From assembly GCA_041309145.1 (NCBI GenBank), contig JBFZAG010000100.1:1-6206 (forward strand): a DNA stretch of 6,206 nt, in the 5' to 3' direction. Shown piece after piece: positions 5,460 to 6,206 of this stretch; position 1 is the stretch's first letter; each line of letters opens with the position of its first letter. Origin of the DNA: JAPLLS01 sp041309145. GTDB lineage: Bacteria > Omnitrophota > Gorgyraeia > Gygaellales > Profunditerraquicolaceae. The notes beneath the pieces are model-generated. The model was not told the origin of the DNA. It saw only the letters and a program-made list of their open reading frames with translations, and made no database searches. The translations under genes and the position numbers were made by a program.

Positions 5460-6206
5460 CTTAAAGATGCCGCGCTCGGTAATTATAGCGCTGATCAGTT
5501 TACACGGGGTAACGTCGAAAGCCGGGTTAAAGACCTTAACGCCTTTAGCGGCGATGGGTCTCTTAAAGAAAAGGTCGATTACTTCGCCGGAGGGCCTTTG
5601 TTCGATAATAATATCTTTTCCGGTTTTCAGGCTGAGATCAAAAGTCGAAAACGGCGCGGCCACGTAAAAAGGGATCTTGTGATGTTGGCACAAGACAGCC
5701 AGGTTGTAAGAGCCGATCTTATTCGCGGTATCCCCGTTCGCGCAGATCCTGTCCGCGCCGGCAATGACCAGGTCGATCTTACCTTCTTTCATCAAAACCG
5801 CGGCCATATTATCGCAGATCAGGGTCACGTCTATTCCTTTATTCATGAGTTCCCAGGTGGTCAATCTGGCTCCCTGAAGAAGCGGCCGGGTTTCGCAGGC
5901 ATAGACCTTGAAATTTTTTTTCTCGGCTTTAGCCCGGTAAATCATCCCCAATGCTGTCCCGTAATCTATGGTCGCCAGGATCCCGGCGTTACAGACCGTC
6001 AGGATATTGCTTTTGTCTTTGATCAGACTCGAGCCGTTTCTGGCGATCATCCGGCAGGCTGCCATATCCTGCCGGATCATCTTTCGGGCTTGGGCAAAAA
6101 GCATCTTCTTTAATGCCGGTATCGGCCGGCTCTTGTTTTTTACCGCGACCCGGGCCATCTTCTCCAGAGCCCAGAAAAGATTCCTGGCCGTCGGCCGGGA
6201 AGAACC
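5403..6206 (-). CDS. mtnA: S-methyl-5-thioribose-1-phosphate isomerase, 5' partial
   Basis: Cytoplasmic aldose-ketose isomerase of the eIF2B-alpha-like superfamily, converting 5-methylthioribose-1-phosphate to 5-methylthioribulose-1-phosphate in methionine salvage. Some homologues act on 5-deoxyribose-1-phosphate. The frame is open to the window edge: the 16 codons before the ATG at 6158 encode SRPTARNLFWALEK, a family motif, so that ATG is internal. Numbering the 267 visible residues, the catalytic cysteine is Cys72 in TVCNAG and the catalytic aspartate is Asp152 in GADRICANGDTANKIGSY. They are 80 residues apart, as are Cys160 and Asp240 in B. subtilis MtnA, so about 88 residues are missing upstream. 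CETRPLLQGARLTTWEL and NPAFDVTPCKLISAIITE are further signatures. IIEQRPSGEV replaces the more usual IEERP block. After IITERGIF, the final 18 residues (basic, ending GRKK) and the stop are read from palindromic repeat 2. Confidence 0.96.
   Translation of the reverse strand, partial: GSSRPTARNLFWALEKMARVAVKNKSRPIPALKKMLFAQARKMIRQDMAACRMIARNGSSLIKDKSNILTVCNAGILATIDYGTALGMIYRAKAEKKNFKVYACETRPLLQGARLTTWELMNKGIDVTLICDNMAAVLMKEGKIDLVIAGADRICANGDTANKIGSYNLAVLCQHHKIPFYVAAPFSTFDLSLKTGKDIIIEQRPSGEVIDLFFKRPIAAKGVKVFNPAFDVTPCKLISAIITERGIFKKNRGRFLFFKERISGRKK

Noticed and set aside
5598..6113. 171-codon open frame on the + strand
   Set aside because: It lies wholly antisense to mtnA, whose catalytic motifs are intact, and its translation has no recognisable domain. 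It is a shadow frame.
6156..6158. ATG at 6158 as the start of mtnA
   Set aside because: The sixteen codons upstream encode the conserved SRPTARNLFWALEK motif in frame, so this methionine is internal.

Overview
The window reads as a stretch of chromosome from a Gram-negative (diderm) bacterium, probably uncultured. The two LPS-export permease genes at the left imply an outer membrane with lipopolysaccharide. The rest is core metabolism and tRNA modification. Base composition is moderate and even throughout, with no virus, plasmid or island signature. The gene content plus the GGGGACG-type palindromes between genes suggests a lineage such as Candidatus Omnitrophota or a deltaproteobacterial relative. 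That placement is an inference and is only moderately supported.

Layout: on the + strand, an lptF-like gene (5' end outside the window) overlaps an lptG-like gene by 13 bases. Together they encode the two membrane subunits of the LptB2FG exporter. On the - strand, running towards them, is a tight cluster in the order mtnA (5' end outside the window), thiL, tsaE, tsaB, alr. The thiL-tsaE and tsaE-tsaB pairs overlap by 14 and 20 bases, and tsaB and alr are one base apart, so these four look like one translationally coupled operon. Their products are thiamine-monophosphate kinase, two subunits of the t6A37 tRNA-modification machinery, and alanine racemase for peptidoglycan D-alanine. tsaD, the catalytic partner of TsaB and TsaE, is not in the window. 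MtnA belongs to methionine salvage.

Two long palindromes of one apparent family lie between genes. The first (2102-2184) fills the whole gap between the convergent lptG and alr genes and supplies or touches both stop codons. The second (5385-5459) lies at the mtnA/thiL junction and encodes the last 18 residues and the stop codon of MtnA. They look like non-autonomous, REP/MITE-like mobile repeats that have taken on terminator-like and coding roles.

I see no undescribed multi-gene system here. The genes are all recognisable housekeeping families. The palindromes, and what they do to gene ends, are the noteworthy part. There is no gene-free stretch over 300 bases, and I see no tRNA, rRNA, CRISPR, insertion-sequence transposase or riboswitch.
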